64,000 nucleotides of DNA from JALORV01 sp963724365. GTDB lineage: Bacteria; Pseudomonadota; Gammaproteobacteria; Burkholderiales; Burkholderiaceae_F. Location: the NCBI GenBank assembly GCA_963724365.1, contig CAVRUR010000003.1, forward strand, positions 310,001-374,000. The letters are read 5' to 3'. Position numbers and translations under genes: made by a program. Under the pieces are notes generated by a model. It saw only the letters and a list, made by a program, of their open reading frames with translations, searched no databases and was not told where the DNA came from. Shown piece by piece: positions 26,408 to 34,790 of this stretch (positions are counted from its first letter, which is position 1; each line of letters begins with the position of its first letter).

Positions 26408-27310
26408 ATGACGACCAAGACCTACGACGCCGTACCCAAGCACCACGTCACCTTCCTCGGACTCGGGGTGATGGGCTATCCGATGGCCGGTCACCTGGCC
26501 CGCGCGGGCCATCACGTCACTGTCTACAACCGCACCGCCAAGAAATCCGACCAATGGGTCGAGGAGTACGGCGGCCGGGCGGCGCGCACACCGCGCGAGG
26601 CGGCCACCGATGCCCAGATGGTCTTTTCGTGCGTTGGCAATGACGATGACCTGCGCAGCGTAATGCTGGGTGCCGACGGCGCATTTGCCGGCCTGGGCAA
26701 GGACGCCATCGTGTTCGACGACACGACGGCCTCGGCCCGCGTGGCGCGCGAGCTGTATGCCGAGGCCCGCGGTCGAGGCCTGCACTTCATCGACGCCCCG
26801 GTGTCGGGCGGCCAGGCCGGCGCGGTCAACGGCGCGCTGACCGTGATGTGCGGCGGCGACCTCGCACCGTTCGAACGCGTGCACCCGGTGGCAATGGCCT
26901 TCGCGAAGGCCGTGACCCGCATCGGCGAAACGGGCGCGGGGCAACTGTCGAAGATGGTCAACCAGCTGTGCATCGCCGGTCTGGTCCAGGGCCTGTCCGA
27001 GGGCATTAACTTCGGCCAGGCCGCCGGCCTCGACATGAAGCTCGTGCTTCAGGTCCTGGGCAAAGGTGCTGCGCAGAGCTGGCAGATGGACAACCGCGGG
27101 CCGACCATGATCGACAACAAGTTCGACTTCGGCTTCGCCGTGGACTGGATGCGCAAGGACCTCGGACTGTGCCTCGACGAAGCGCGCAGCAACGGCGCAC
27201 CGCTGCCAGTCGCGGCACTGGTCGACCAGTTTTACTCCGACGTACAGGCCATGGGCGGCCAGCGCTGGGATACCTCGAGCCTGATCCGGCGCTTGCGCAA
27301 GGGCGATTGA
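26408..27310 (+). CDS. 3-hydroxyisobutyrate dehydrogenase-family NAD(P)-dependent oxidoreductase
   Basis: 300 residues of the beta-hydroxyacid dehydrogenase family. The Rossmann loop FLGLGVMGYPMAGHL is near residue 16, the substrate-binding FIDAPVSGGQAGA is in the middle, and the catalytic lysine is in QLSKMVNQL (Lys182), followed by an all-helical C-terminal domain. Likely substrates are 3-hydroxyisobutyrate, tartronate semialdehyde or similar; sequence alone does not decide. It lies 135 bp behind the KAS III-like gene, on the same strand. Confidence 0.9.
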   Translation: MTTKTYDAVPKHHVTFLGLGVMGYPMAGHLARAGHHVTVYNRTAKKSDQWVEEYGGRAARTPREAATDAQMVFSCVGNDDDLRSVMLGADGAFAGLGKDAIVFDDTTASARVARELYAEARGRGLHFIDAPVSGGQAGAVNGALTVMCGGDLAPFERVHPVAMAFAKAVTRIGETGAGQLSKMVNQLCIAGLVQGLSEGINFGQAAGLDMKLVLQVLGKGAAQSWQMDNRGPTMIDNKFDFGFAVDWMRKDLGLCLDEARSNGAPLPVAALVDQFYSDVQAMGGQRWDTSSLIRRLRKGD

Positions 27311-27370
27311 GCCTGCAAGCCACTGCGCTTCCGCCGGGAAGCGGGCACTTCCCTCCTCGGACTCGGTCGA

Positions 27371-27970
27371 ATGCCAGTGCGACCCGGACTACCGCCCATG
27401 CCTGACGCCCAACTGCATGACGCACTCGCTCCGCTGCAGCCGATGCTGCTCCGAATTGCCCGGCTGCAGCTTCGCAATGACGCGTGGGCCGAGGACGTCG
27501 TGTCCGAAACGCTGATAGCGGCGCTCGAGGGCGCGTCCAACTTCACCGGGCAATCGCAGCTGAAAACCTGGGTGGTCGGCATCCTGAAGCACAAGATCAT
27601 CGACCATTTCCGGCGCGGTCATCGCGAAATCTCGCTCGAGGCCGAGGTCGAGGCGGCCGGTGCCGAGTCCTACGACGAGTTGTTCAACGCCAACGGCCAC
27701 TTCGCCACGCCGGTGGAACCGTGGGCCAGTCCAGAGGCCAGCCTGGGCCAGACGCAGTTCCTGCAGGTGCTGCAAGCCTGTGTCGACAAACTGCCGCCGG
27801 CGCTCGGCCGGATTTTCATGATGCGGGAGTGGCTGGAGCAGGATACCGACGATATCTGTAAGGAACTCGGCATCAGCCCGACCAACTGTTTCGTGATGCT
27901 GTATCGAGCGCGCATGCGGCTGCGCGAGTGCCTGACACTGAACTGGTTCGACGCGAAGGAAAGTGCCTGA
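27371..27970 (+). CDS. sigma-70 family (ECF-like, TIGR02943-type) RNA polymerase sigma factor
   Basis: 199 residues with sigma region 2 (LLRIARLQLRNDAWAEDVV, then LKTWVVGILKHKIIDHFRR) and region 4 (LPPALGRIFMMREWLEQDTDDICKELGISPTNC). An acidic, Asn/His-containing linker lies between them. No regions 1 or 3 are present, so it is of the ECF class. ATG 27398 would remove nine unconserved residues. Its end overlaps a small zinc-binding protein, the usual sigma/anti-sigma pairing, and the radical-SAM cluster follows. Confidence 0.87.
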   Translation: MPVRPGLPPMPDAQLHDALAPLQPMLLRIARLQLRNDAWAEDVVSETLIAALEGASNFTGQSQLKTWVVGILKHKIIDHFRRGHREISLEAEVEAAGAESYDELFNANGHFATPVEPWASPEASLGQTQFLQVLQACVDKLPPALGRIFMMREWLEQDTDDICKELGISPTNCFVMLYRARMRLRECLTLNWFDAKESA

Positions 27971-28160
27971 AGTGGGTGATTCGCTGGTCCGCCTGACCTG
28001 CAAGGAAGCGCATCGGCTGGTGGCGGAACAGCTCGATCGTGAACTGCCGCTCGGCGACCGGCTGCGCGTGCGCCTGCACCTCATCGCCTGCACCAGCTGT
28101 ACCCGTTTCAGGCGCCAGATGCAGTTCCTGCGCGAGGCGATGAAGCGCGTGAGCGAATGA
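27963..28160 (+). CDS. small zinc-finger (anti-sigma, zf-HC2-like) protein
   Basis: A 65-residue protein consisting of little more than a zinc-binding anti-sigma motif: Cys in LTCKEAHRLV and the HLIACTSC group (H-x3-C-x2-C). There is no membrane segment, so it would act as a soluble redox- or metal-sensitive anti-sigma factor. It starts at GTG inside the sigma gene (8-bp overlap), with a second GTG at 27972. Confidence 0.8.
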   Translation: MPEVGDSLVRLTCKEAHRLVAEQLDRELPLGDRLRVRLHLIACTSCTRFRRQMQFLREAMKRVSE

Positions 28161-28265
28161 CTCTTCGCGCCGACGCAACTGCCGATGGCGTCGACGTGGG
28201 CCGGCAGCGCAAGCACGGTGGTTCAGGTTAGAGAACGAGTTCGCATTGACCGACCGGAGATTCGA

Positions 28266-29252
28266 TTGCACGCCACCCTGCCCCTGCTGAAAGCAACCGA
28301 CTTCCCGCCCCTGCGCCGTCGCGCCGTCGACACGCTGCAGGTCAACCTCGGCTACACCTGCAACCAGAGCTGCCTGCATTGCCACGTGAACGCCGGGCCG
28401 ACCCGGACCGAGCAGATGGACCGCGCGACGATCGACGCGGTGCTCGACGTGCTCGTCGCGAAGGACATCCGCACGCTCGATCTCACCGGCGGCGCGCCGG
28501 AACTCAATCGGCATTTTCGCGATCTGGTGCGCGAGGCGCGCGCGATCGGCACATCCGGCGTGCACGTGATCGACCGCTGCAACCTGACGATCCTGTTCGA
28601 GCCGGGGCAGGCCGACCTCGCGGAATTTCTCGCGGAGCATCGGGTCGAGGTTGTCGCCTCGCTGCCCTGCTATTCGCAGGAAAACGTCGACCGTCAGCGC
28701 GGCGACGGCGTGTTCGACAAGAGCATCCGCGCGTTGCAGGCGCTCAATGCGCTGGGCTACGGCCGCGACCCGCGCCTGCCGCTGTCGCTCGTGTACAACC
28801 CGCAGGGACCGAGCCTGCCACCGCCCCAGGCCGCACTCGAAGCCGATTACCGGCGCATGCTCGGAGCGAACTTCGGCATCGTCTTCACGCGCCTGCTGGT
28901 GCTGGCGAACATGCCGATCGCCCGTTTCGGCTCCACGCTGATCAGCAAAGGGCAGTTCCGCGACTACATGGCGACGTTGCGCGGCGCGCACCAGCCGGCC
29001 AACCTCGAGCAGGTGATGTGTCGCAGCCTGGTCTCGGTCGACTGGCAGGGCTACCTCTATGACTGCGACTTCAACCAGATGCTCGGCATGCCGCTGCGTG
29101 AAGGCGATGCACAGGGACGGCTCGGCCATGGGCGACTGCACCTCGCCGACTGGCTCGAACTGGACCTCACGGACAACCCGATCGTCGTTGCCGACCACTG
29201 CTACGGATGTACCGCAGGGCAGGGGTCGAGTTGCGGAGGCGCACTTGCCTGA
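28266..29252 (+). CDS. arsS: ArsS-type radical SAM protein (rSAM/selenodomain family)
   Basis: 328 residues. The radical-SAM cluster motif CNQSCLHC (CX3CX2C) lies near residue 30, followed by HVNAGPTRTEQM and LDLTGGAPELN. The C-terminal CYGCTAGQGSSCGG is typical of the ArsS family (TIGR04167), which acts in arsenosugar synthesis or on related substrates. I chose TTG 28266 because GGAG lies six bases upstream and family members begin with LPLLxATDFP; an ATG at 28185 would add 27 unconserved residues. No arsM methyltransferase is nearby, so the substrate here is open. Confidence 0.87.
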   Translation: MHATLPLLKATDFPPLRRRAVDTLQVNLGYTCNQSCLHCHVNAGPTRTEQMDRATIDAVLDVLVAKDIRTLDLTGGAPELNRHFRDLVREARAIGTSGVHVIDRCNLTILFEPGQADLAEFLAEHRVEVVASLPCYSQENVDRQRGDGVFDKSIRALQALNALGYGRDPRLPLSLVYNPQGPSLPPPQAALEADYRRMLGANFGIVFTRLLVLANMPIARFGSTLISKGQFRDYMATLRGAHQPANLEQVMCRSLVSVDWQGYLYDCDFNQMLGMPLREGDAQGRLGHGRLHLADWLELDLTDNPIVVADHCYGCTAGQGSSCGGALA

Positions 29253-30264
29253 GGACAGTCACACCCTCCGCTCCGACGCGCCGGGGCGGTCCTGTCCGCC
29301 TTCGTATGCCTATTCGCCGCGCATATTCGCGCGGCCGGCCGACGTCACTGCCGACGTGCTCTACGTCATCGGCGGGCTCTACGGGAATGCGTTTGCACTC
29401 GATGCGATCGAGCGCCTGGCGGCTCACGAGTCCATCGCTCCATCACTGGCATTCAACGGCGACTTCCACTGGTTCGACGCCGATCCCGGCCACTTCGATG
29501 AGATCCAGCGCCGCGTGCTGGCCTGCACGGCGCTGCGCGGCAATGTGGAAACCGAGGTCGCCTCGGACGACAATGCGGCGGGATGCGGCTGCGCCTACCC
29601 CGAGTCGGTGCCCGACGACGACGTCGCCCGCAGCAACGCCATCCTCGCCCGGCTGCGCGACGTGGCTGCACAGGTCGCGGGCAGTCAGACCGCGCTCAAG
29701 GACCTGGCGATGCATGCGGTCGCACAGGTGGGCGGCGCACGCATCGCCATCGTTCACGGCGATGCCTGGTCGCTGGCCGGCTGGCGCTTCGCCCACAACC
29801 GGCTGCACGGCAGCGCGTCGGCCGATGTGCGCAATGCGGTGCCTGATGCAGCGCTCGATGCCGCGTTCGAGCTGGCCGCGGTGGACGGCTATGCATGCAG
29901 TCATACCTGCGCGCCCGCGCTCAAGACCACGGCACGTGGCTTCGTGATCAACAACGGCGCCGCCGGCATGGCCAACTTTGCCGGAACGACCCATGGCGTG
30001 ATCACGCGCATCGCCGCGCGCGCCCTGCCCCGCGCACTCGAGCCGCTCCGTCTCTACGGCCTCAATGATTGGATTGGCCAACGCGCCTGTGTCGTCGATG
30101 CACTCAGGATCGAATTCGATCTCGGCGCCTGGCTGCGCCGATTCGACGCGATGTGGCCCGCCGGGTCCCCGGCGGCGGTCTCGTACCGGGCACGCATGGT
30201 TGCCGGCCCCGACTACGCGATCGACCACGCGCTCGGACGCTCACCGGTGAGTTGCGCCGCCTGA
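29245..30264 (+). CDS. calcineurin-like phosphoesterase-family protein
   Basis: 339 residues. The motif order is that of a calcineurin-like metallophosphoesterase: IGGLYGNAFALD (D/G-x-H-G-N like), FNGDFHWFD, CTALRGNVE, AIVHGD and a C-terminal CSHTCAP in place of GHTH. Several canonical His/Asp positions are changed, so metal binding or activity may differ. A central GCGCAYPESVPDDD insert is unusual. I chose TTG 29245, five bases after a perfect GGAGG and overlapping the arsS stop by eight bases. It probably processes the product of the radical-SAM enzyme. Confidence 0.68.
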   Translation: MPEDSHTLRSDAPGRSCPPSYAYSPRIFARPADVTADVLYVIGGLYGNAFALDAIERLAAHESIAPSLAFNGDFHWFDADPGHFDEIQRRVLACTALRGNVETEVASDDNAAGCGCAYPESVPDDDVARSNAILARLRDVAAQVAGSQTALKDLAMHAVAQVGGARIAIVHGDAWSLAGWRFAHNRLHGSASADVRNAVPDAALDAAFELAAVDGYACSHTCAPALKTTARGFVINNGAAGMANFAGTTHGVITRIAARALPRALEPLRLYGLNDWIGQRACVVDALRIEFDLGAWLRRFDAMWPAGSPAAVSYRARMVAGPDYAIDHALGRSPVSCAA

Positions 30265-30436
30265 GACCGGGAACGCCACGCGAATCCGTTGCGCCGCCGC
30301 GGCCGCCGGCTCACTGGTAAGGTTTCGCAGCCCGCGCCGACGTGAACGGATTCCATGTGTCGAATGGGCGTCGAATCGGGTCCAACATCGGCCCCCGTCG
30401 CGAACCGCGCCGCCCTGCGCGGTCGAAGGGTCTGTC

Positions 30437-32668
30437 ATGAACAGGAAGCTCGTGATGCTAGTGCTGATCGCCGCAGCGATCGCACTGTTCTTCGTGTTCG
30501 ACCTGGGACGCTACTTCACCCTGGCGTACCTGAAGAGTCAGCAGGCGTCCTTCGCCGCGCTGTACGCGCAAAACCGTGTCCTGACGCTCGCCGCCTACTT
30601 TGCGATCTACGTGGCAACGGCCGCACTGTCCCTTCCGGGCGCCGTGGTGCTGACGCTCGCCGGCGGGGCGCTGTTCGGATTCTGGACGGGACTCATCGTG
30701 GTGTCGTTCGCCTCCAGCATCGGAGCACTTCTGGCGATGCTGGCCGCACGCTTCGTACTTGGCGGCCCGGTGCAGCGGCGCTTCGGCAACCAGCTCGCGG
30801 CGATCAACGCCGGCATGGAGCGCGACGGAGCGTTCTACCTGTTCGCGCTGCGGCTGGTGCCGGTCTTTCCATTTTTCATCATCAACCTGCTGATGGGGCT
30901 CACGACGATCCGTGCCCGCACGTTCTACTGGGTAAGCCAGGTCGGCATGCTGCTCGGAACCGCCGTTTACGTGAATGTAGGCACGCAGCTGGCACAGGTG
31001 GAGACACTGAGCGGCGTGCTGTCGCCGACGCTGCTCGTTTCGTTCGCGCTGCTCGGCATCTTTCCGCTGATCGCCAAGCGGATTGTCGACAGCCTGAAGG
31101 CGCGCAAGGTCTACGCGAAGTGGGAGAGCAGGCGCCCCACGTCCTTTGACTACAACATGGTCGTGATCGGCGCCGGCAGCGCAGGACTCGTGTCGGCCTA
31201 CATCGCGGCCGCCACCAAGGCCAGGGTGGCACTCGTCGAAAAGCATCGGATGGGCGGCGATTGCCTGAACACCGGCTGCGTTCCGAGCAAGGCGATGATC
31301 CGCTCGGCCAAGCTGCTTTCACACATCGCTCGCAGCCGGGAGCTGGGCATCGCGCACGCCAGCGCAAGCTTCGACTTCGCCGACGTGATGGAGCGCGTGC
31401 AGCGGGTGGTCACCGCGATCGAACCGCACGACTCGGTCGAGCGCTACACCGGCCTGGGCGTCGACGTCATCGAAGGCAGCGCGAGGATCACCTCACCGTG
31501 GACGGTCGAGGTGCAGACTGCCACGGGGCCGAAGTCGCTGACGACCAGGAGCATCGTGATCGCTGCCGGCGCGCGGCCATTCGTGCCGCCGATTCCGGGT
31601 CTCGAGGATGTCGGCTACCTGACCTCCGAAAACGTGTGGGACCTGCGCACGCTGCCGCGGCGGCTGGTGGTGCTGGGCGGCGGGCCGATCGGCTCGGAGC
31701 TGACGCAGGCCTTCGCACGCTTCGGCTCGCAGGTCACGCAGGTGGAGATGCTGCCGCGGATCATGATGCGTGAGGATCCCGAGGTCTCGGCGATGGTGCA
31801 GAAACGGTTCGAGGAGGAAGGCATCCGCGTGCTCACCGGGCACAAGGCCAAGCAGTTCCTCGTCGACAACGGCGAGAAAGTGCTGATCGCCGAGCACGCC
31901 GGGCACGAAGTCCGCATCCCGTTCGACGCGGTGATCGTCGCCGTCGGCCGCGTGGCCAACACCCAGGGCTACGGACTGGAGGAACTCGGCATCGGTACGA
32001 CGAAGGCACGCACGCTCGAGTCCGACGACTACCTGCAGACGATCTATCCGAACATCTACGCTTGCGGTGACGTTGCTGGTCCCTATCAGTTCACGCACAC
32101 GGCTGCGCACCAGGCGTGGTACGCGGCGGTCAATGCCTTGTTCGGAACCTTTCGCCGGTTCAAGGCCGACTACCGCGTGATCCCCTGGGCCACGTTCACC
32201 GAGCCGGAAGTCGCGCGCGTCGGACTGAACGAAACCGAGGCGAAGGAAAGGAAAATTGCGCATGCCGTGACGGTCTACGGTATCGACGACCTGGACCGCG
32301 CCATCGCCGACGGGGAAGCCCACGGACTGGTCAAGGTGCTCACGCATCCTGGCACCGACCGGATTCTCGGTGTCACCATCGTCGGCGAGCACGCGGGCGA
32401 CCTGATCGCCGAGTACGTGCTGGCGATGAAGCATGGTCTGGGCCTGAACAAGATCCTCGGCACGATCCACATCTACCCGACGCTGGCGGAAGCGAACAAG
32501 TACGCGGCGGGCGCATGGAAGCGTTCGACGGTTACACGGGGACAGTGGAGTTTTCTCGAGGCATTCCAGGCATGGCGGCGCGGCGCGACCGGCCTTGGCG
32601 CGGTCTTCGGCAGCGTATCGGCGCTCCTTCGCGACAAGCGCCCTGCCTACACCGCCGAACATAAGTAA
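30437..32668 (+). CDS. fusion of VTT/TVP38 (DedA-like) membrane domain and pyridine nucleotide-disulfide oxidoreductase
   Basis: 743 residues. Residues 1-220 are a TVP38/VTT membrane domain (LSLPGAVVLTLAGGALFGFWTG and FALRLVPVFPFFIINLLMG). Residues about 235-720 form a flavin disulfide reductase with VVIGAGSAGLVSAYIAA, the redox pair Cys276/Cys281 in GGDCLNTGCVPSK, the NAD site VVLGGGPIGSEL and YACGDVAGPYQFTH. The C-terminal HIYPTLAEANK has Tyr680 where most family members have the catalytic His before Pro-Thr. It would be a membrane-anchored thiol or metal-ion reductase. Such fusions recur with selenodomain/ArsS genes. Confidence 0.9.
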   Translation: MNRKLVMLVLIAAAIALFFVFDLGRYFTLAYLKSQQASFAALYAQNRVLTLAAYFAIYVATAALSLPGAVVLTLAGGALFGFWTGLIVVSFASSIGALLAMLAARFVLGGPVQRRFGNQLAAINAGMERDGAFYLFALRLVPVFPFFIINLLMGLTTIRARTFYWVSQVGMLLGTAVYVNVGTQLAQVETLSGVLSPTLLVSFALLGIFPLIAKRIVDSLKARKVYAKWESRRPTSFDYNMVVIGAGSAGLVSAYIAAATKARVALVEKHRMGGDCLNTGCVPSKAMIRSAKLLSHIARSRELGIAHASASFDFADVMERVQRVVTAIEPHDSVERYTGLGVDVIEGSARITSPWTVEVQTATGPKSLTTRSIVIAAGARPFVPPIPGLEDVGYLTSENVWDLRTLPRRLVVLGGGPIGSELTQAFARFGSQVTQVEMLPRIMMREDPEVSAMVQKRFEEEGIRVLTGHKAKQFLVDNGEKVLIAEHAGHEVRIPFDAVIVAVGRVANTQGYGLEELGIGTTKARTLESDDYLQTIYPNIYACGDVAGPYQFTHTAAHQAWYAAVNALFGTFRRFKADYRVIPWATFTEPEVARVGLNETEAKERKIAHAVTVYGIDDLDRAIADGEAHGLVKVLTHPGTDRILGVTIVGEHAGDLIAEYVLAMKHGLGLNKILGTIHIYPTLAEANKYAAGAWKRSTVTRGQWSFLEAFQAWRRGATGLGAVFGSVSALLRDKRPAYTAEHK

Positions 32669-32690
32669 TGGATCGTTTTCGGGAAGACGC

Positions 32691-33422
32691 ATGACGCCGG
32701 ATTCCGCCCTCGCGGCCGCGCAGCGTGGTCGCCTCGTCGAAAACCAGGCGCCTCGCGTCGCACTTGCGCTCGGCATGGCCGGCGCGCTGGGTGAGGAACT
32801 GCTGGCTGCACTGGTGGCATCACCGCGCTATCGGCTGGTTCACGTGGCGCTGAAGCAGGCAATCGCATCAGCTGCCCCCAAGTACCGGCCCTGGGTGATC
32901 GGGACCTCGGTCATCACCGCCGACGACGCCTACCTGTGCGTAACCGGGCCGGACACGCGGGTGCCGCGCACATCGCCAGTGCAGCCGATCGACGCGGACC
33001 ACATCATCGAAGCCGCCCGCATCGCGCGGGACGCGGGCGTTCGTCGTCTGGCACTGATTGCGCCGCTGTCGGCGCTGCTGCAGATGAATTCTGCCTCGCA
33101 CACGGTGTCGAGCGAACAGGAACTCGAACTGGTGGCGATGAAGTTCGAGTCGCTCGTGATCGTGCGTCCGACGCAGGACGAATTGGCGGAGGGCAGCGGA
33201 CCCTGGATCAGCCGCACTGTGCGCTCACTGGGCCGTACGGTGCTGGACATCATGCTGCCGGCCGGCGTGCAGGCCCTGCGTCCGCGCACGGCGGCGCTGG
33301 CCATCCTCACGGCCGTCGAGCGTGCCCGAGCCGGCGTTCAGGTGATCGGCGCGCGCGATCTGCTGGCCATAGTCGAAGAGACGTTGCCCAGCCTTGCGCC
33401 AAAGCGGCCACGGCTGCGCTGA
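32691..33422 (+). CDS. Rossmann-fold (HTATIP2-like, atypical SDR) protein
   Basis: 243 residues resembling NAD(P)-binding proteins of the HTATIP2/atypical SDR type: ALGMAGALGEELLAAL near the N-terminus (a weak glycine-rich loop), VRRLALIAPLSAL and VIVRPTQDELAEG. The classical YxxxK catalytic pair is not evident, so it may be a nucleotide sensor or a non-classical reductase. The ATG at 32691 lies 22 bp behind the reductase fusion; the longer ORF upstream is not conserved. Confidence 0.6.
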   Translation: MTPDSALAAAQRGRLVENQAPRVALALGMAGALGEELLAALVASPRYRLVHVALKQAIASAAPKYRPWVIGTSVITADDAYLCVTGPDTRVPRTSPVQPIDADHIIEAARIARDAGVRRLALIAPLSALLQMNSASHTVSSEQELELVAMKFESLVIVRPTQDELAEGSGPWISRTVRSLGRTVLDIMLPAGVQALRPRTAALAILTAVERARAGVQVIGARDLLAIVEETLPSLAPKRPRLR

Positions 33423-33480
33423 TGATGGTCGGGCAGCACACCGTCGGGCGTCGTCTCTCGGTCGCAGTCAGGAAGCAGGC

Positions 33481-34167
33481 ATGCGGCTCGCGATAATCGT
33501 TCCCGTCCTCGATGAAGGCGGCATCATTGCAGCGTCGCTGCAAGCGCTGCAGGCGCTGCGCGCGCGCGGCGTGCGGGTCATCGTCGTCGATGGCGGAAGC
33601 CACGACGACACGTGCACACAGGCGCACACGCTCGCCGACGACGTCATCACCGCGCCGCGCGGTCGCGCGCGGCAGATGAATGCCGGCGCGGCTCACGTGG
33701 GGGGCGCAGCCGATGTCCTGCTGTTCCTGCATGCCGACACGCGACTGCCGGACAACGCCGATCACCTCATCGCCGCGGCCATCGCCCGCGGCCTTCGCTG
33801 GGGCCGCTTCGACGTCCGCATCAGCGGTCGATCGCCCTGGCTGGGAGTCGTGGCGCGCCTGATGAACCGGCGGTCGCAGTGGAGCGGCATCTGCACAGGC
33901 GACCAGGCCATCTTCGTGGAGCGCAAGCTGTTCGAGACGCTCGGTGGCTACGGCGACCTGCCGTTGATGGAAGACATCGATTTCTCACGACGCGCGCGGC
34001 CTATCGCGTGGCCGGTCGCGCTGCGGCCGGCCGCGATCACCTCGGGACGCCGCTGGGAGCAACGCGGCGTCGGACGCACCGTGCTGCAGATGTGGACGCT
34101 GCGGTGGCGCTACTACCGCGGCGTCGACCCGGCCGTCCTGGCGCGTGACTATCGCGAGGTCCGCTGA
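33481..34167 (+). CDS. family 2 glycosyltransferase, rSAM/selenodomain-associated transferase 2 (TIGR04283-type)
   Basis: 228 residues of a GT-A fold: AIIVPVLDEGGIIAASLQAL, VIVVDGGSHDDT, APRGRARQMNAGA, LLFLHADTRLP (the DxD-like HAD), TGDQAIFVERKLFE and LMEDIDFSRR. These blocks define the short transferase family that travels with ArsS-like radical SAM genes. The 1-bp overlap with the next transferase (TGATG) shows coupling. Donor and acceptor are unknown. Confidence 0.87.
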   Translation: MRLAIIVPVLDEGGIIAASLQALQALRARGVRVIVVDGGSHDDTCTQAHTLADDVITAPRGRARQMNAGAAHVGGAADVLLFLHADTRLPDNADHLIAAAIARGLRWGRFDVRISGRSPWLGVVARLMNRRSQWSGICTGDQAIFVERKLFETLGGYGDLPLMEDIDFSRRARPIAWPVALRPAAITSGRRWEQRGVGRTVLQMWTLRWRYYRGVDPAVLARDYREVR

Positions 34168-34790
34168 TGTCAGCCCTGCAGATCGCGGTGCTGGCACGCG
34201 CCGCTCTGCCGGGGGCGGCCAAGACACGTCTGATCCCGCGGCTCGGAGCCGAGCGTGCCGCGGCACTTCAGGCCCACCTGACGGAACGCGCACTGCAACG
34301 GGCGCACGCCTCCGGCGCCGACGTCGTGCTGTGGTTCGACGGTGCGCCCGATAAGTCGACGCTGGAACTTGCGCGTACATGGAATGCGGATGTGCGCGTG
34401 CAGCCGGAAGGCGACCTTGGAACGCGCATGCTCGCCGCCCTGGTCCATGCGCAGCAGTGTGACCGGATCGGAATCGTCATCGGCACGGATTGTCCCGCAC
34501 AGCAGTCCGATGACCTCCTCAAGGCAGGTATGCTGCTTGCCAGCCATGAGGTTGTACTTCAACCCGCCCTTGACGGCGGCTATGTGCTGATCGGCATGCG
34601 AGAGCCACAGCGCGACCTCTTCTCCCGGATCGACTGGGGCACGGACAAAGTGCTCGACACGACACGCCAGCGCCTGAAGGCCCTCGGACTCCGATATGCG
34701 GAGCTGACTCCCCTGCCCGATCTCGATCGACCCGACGACATGGACCTTGCATTGCAAAATGGCTGGCTCGAGCGCGGGACCTGGTCATGA
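34167..34790 (+). CDS. rSAM/selenodomain-associated transferase 1 (TIGR04282-type, DUF2064)
   Basis: 207 residues with a nucleotidyl/glycosyl-transferase-like fold: LARAALPGAAKTRLIPRLG (a nucleotide-sugar-pyrophosphorylase-like loop), IGTDCPAQQSDDL, PALDGGYVLIGM and DLDRPDDMDLAL. The family is regularly found beside the type 2 transferase and ArsS. It probably activates or transfers a sugar-like group. It overlaps both neighbours by one to four bases. Confidence 0.87.
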   Translation: MSALQIAVLARAALPGAAKTRLIPRLGAERAAALQAHLTERALQRAHASGADVVLWFDGAPDKSTLELARTWNADVRVQPEGDLGTRMLAALVHAQQCDRIGIVIGTDCPAQQSDDLLKAGMLLASHEVVLQPALDGGYVLIGMREPQRDLFSRIDWGTDKVLDTTRQRLKALGLRYAELTPLPDLDRPDDMDLALQNGWLERGTWS

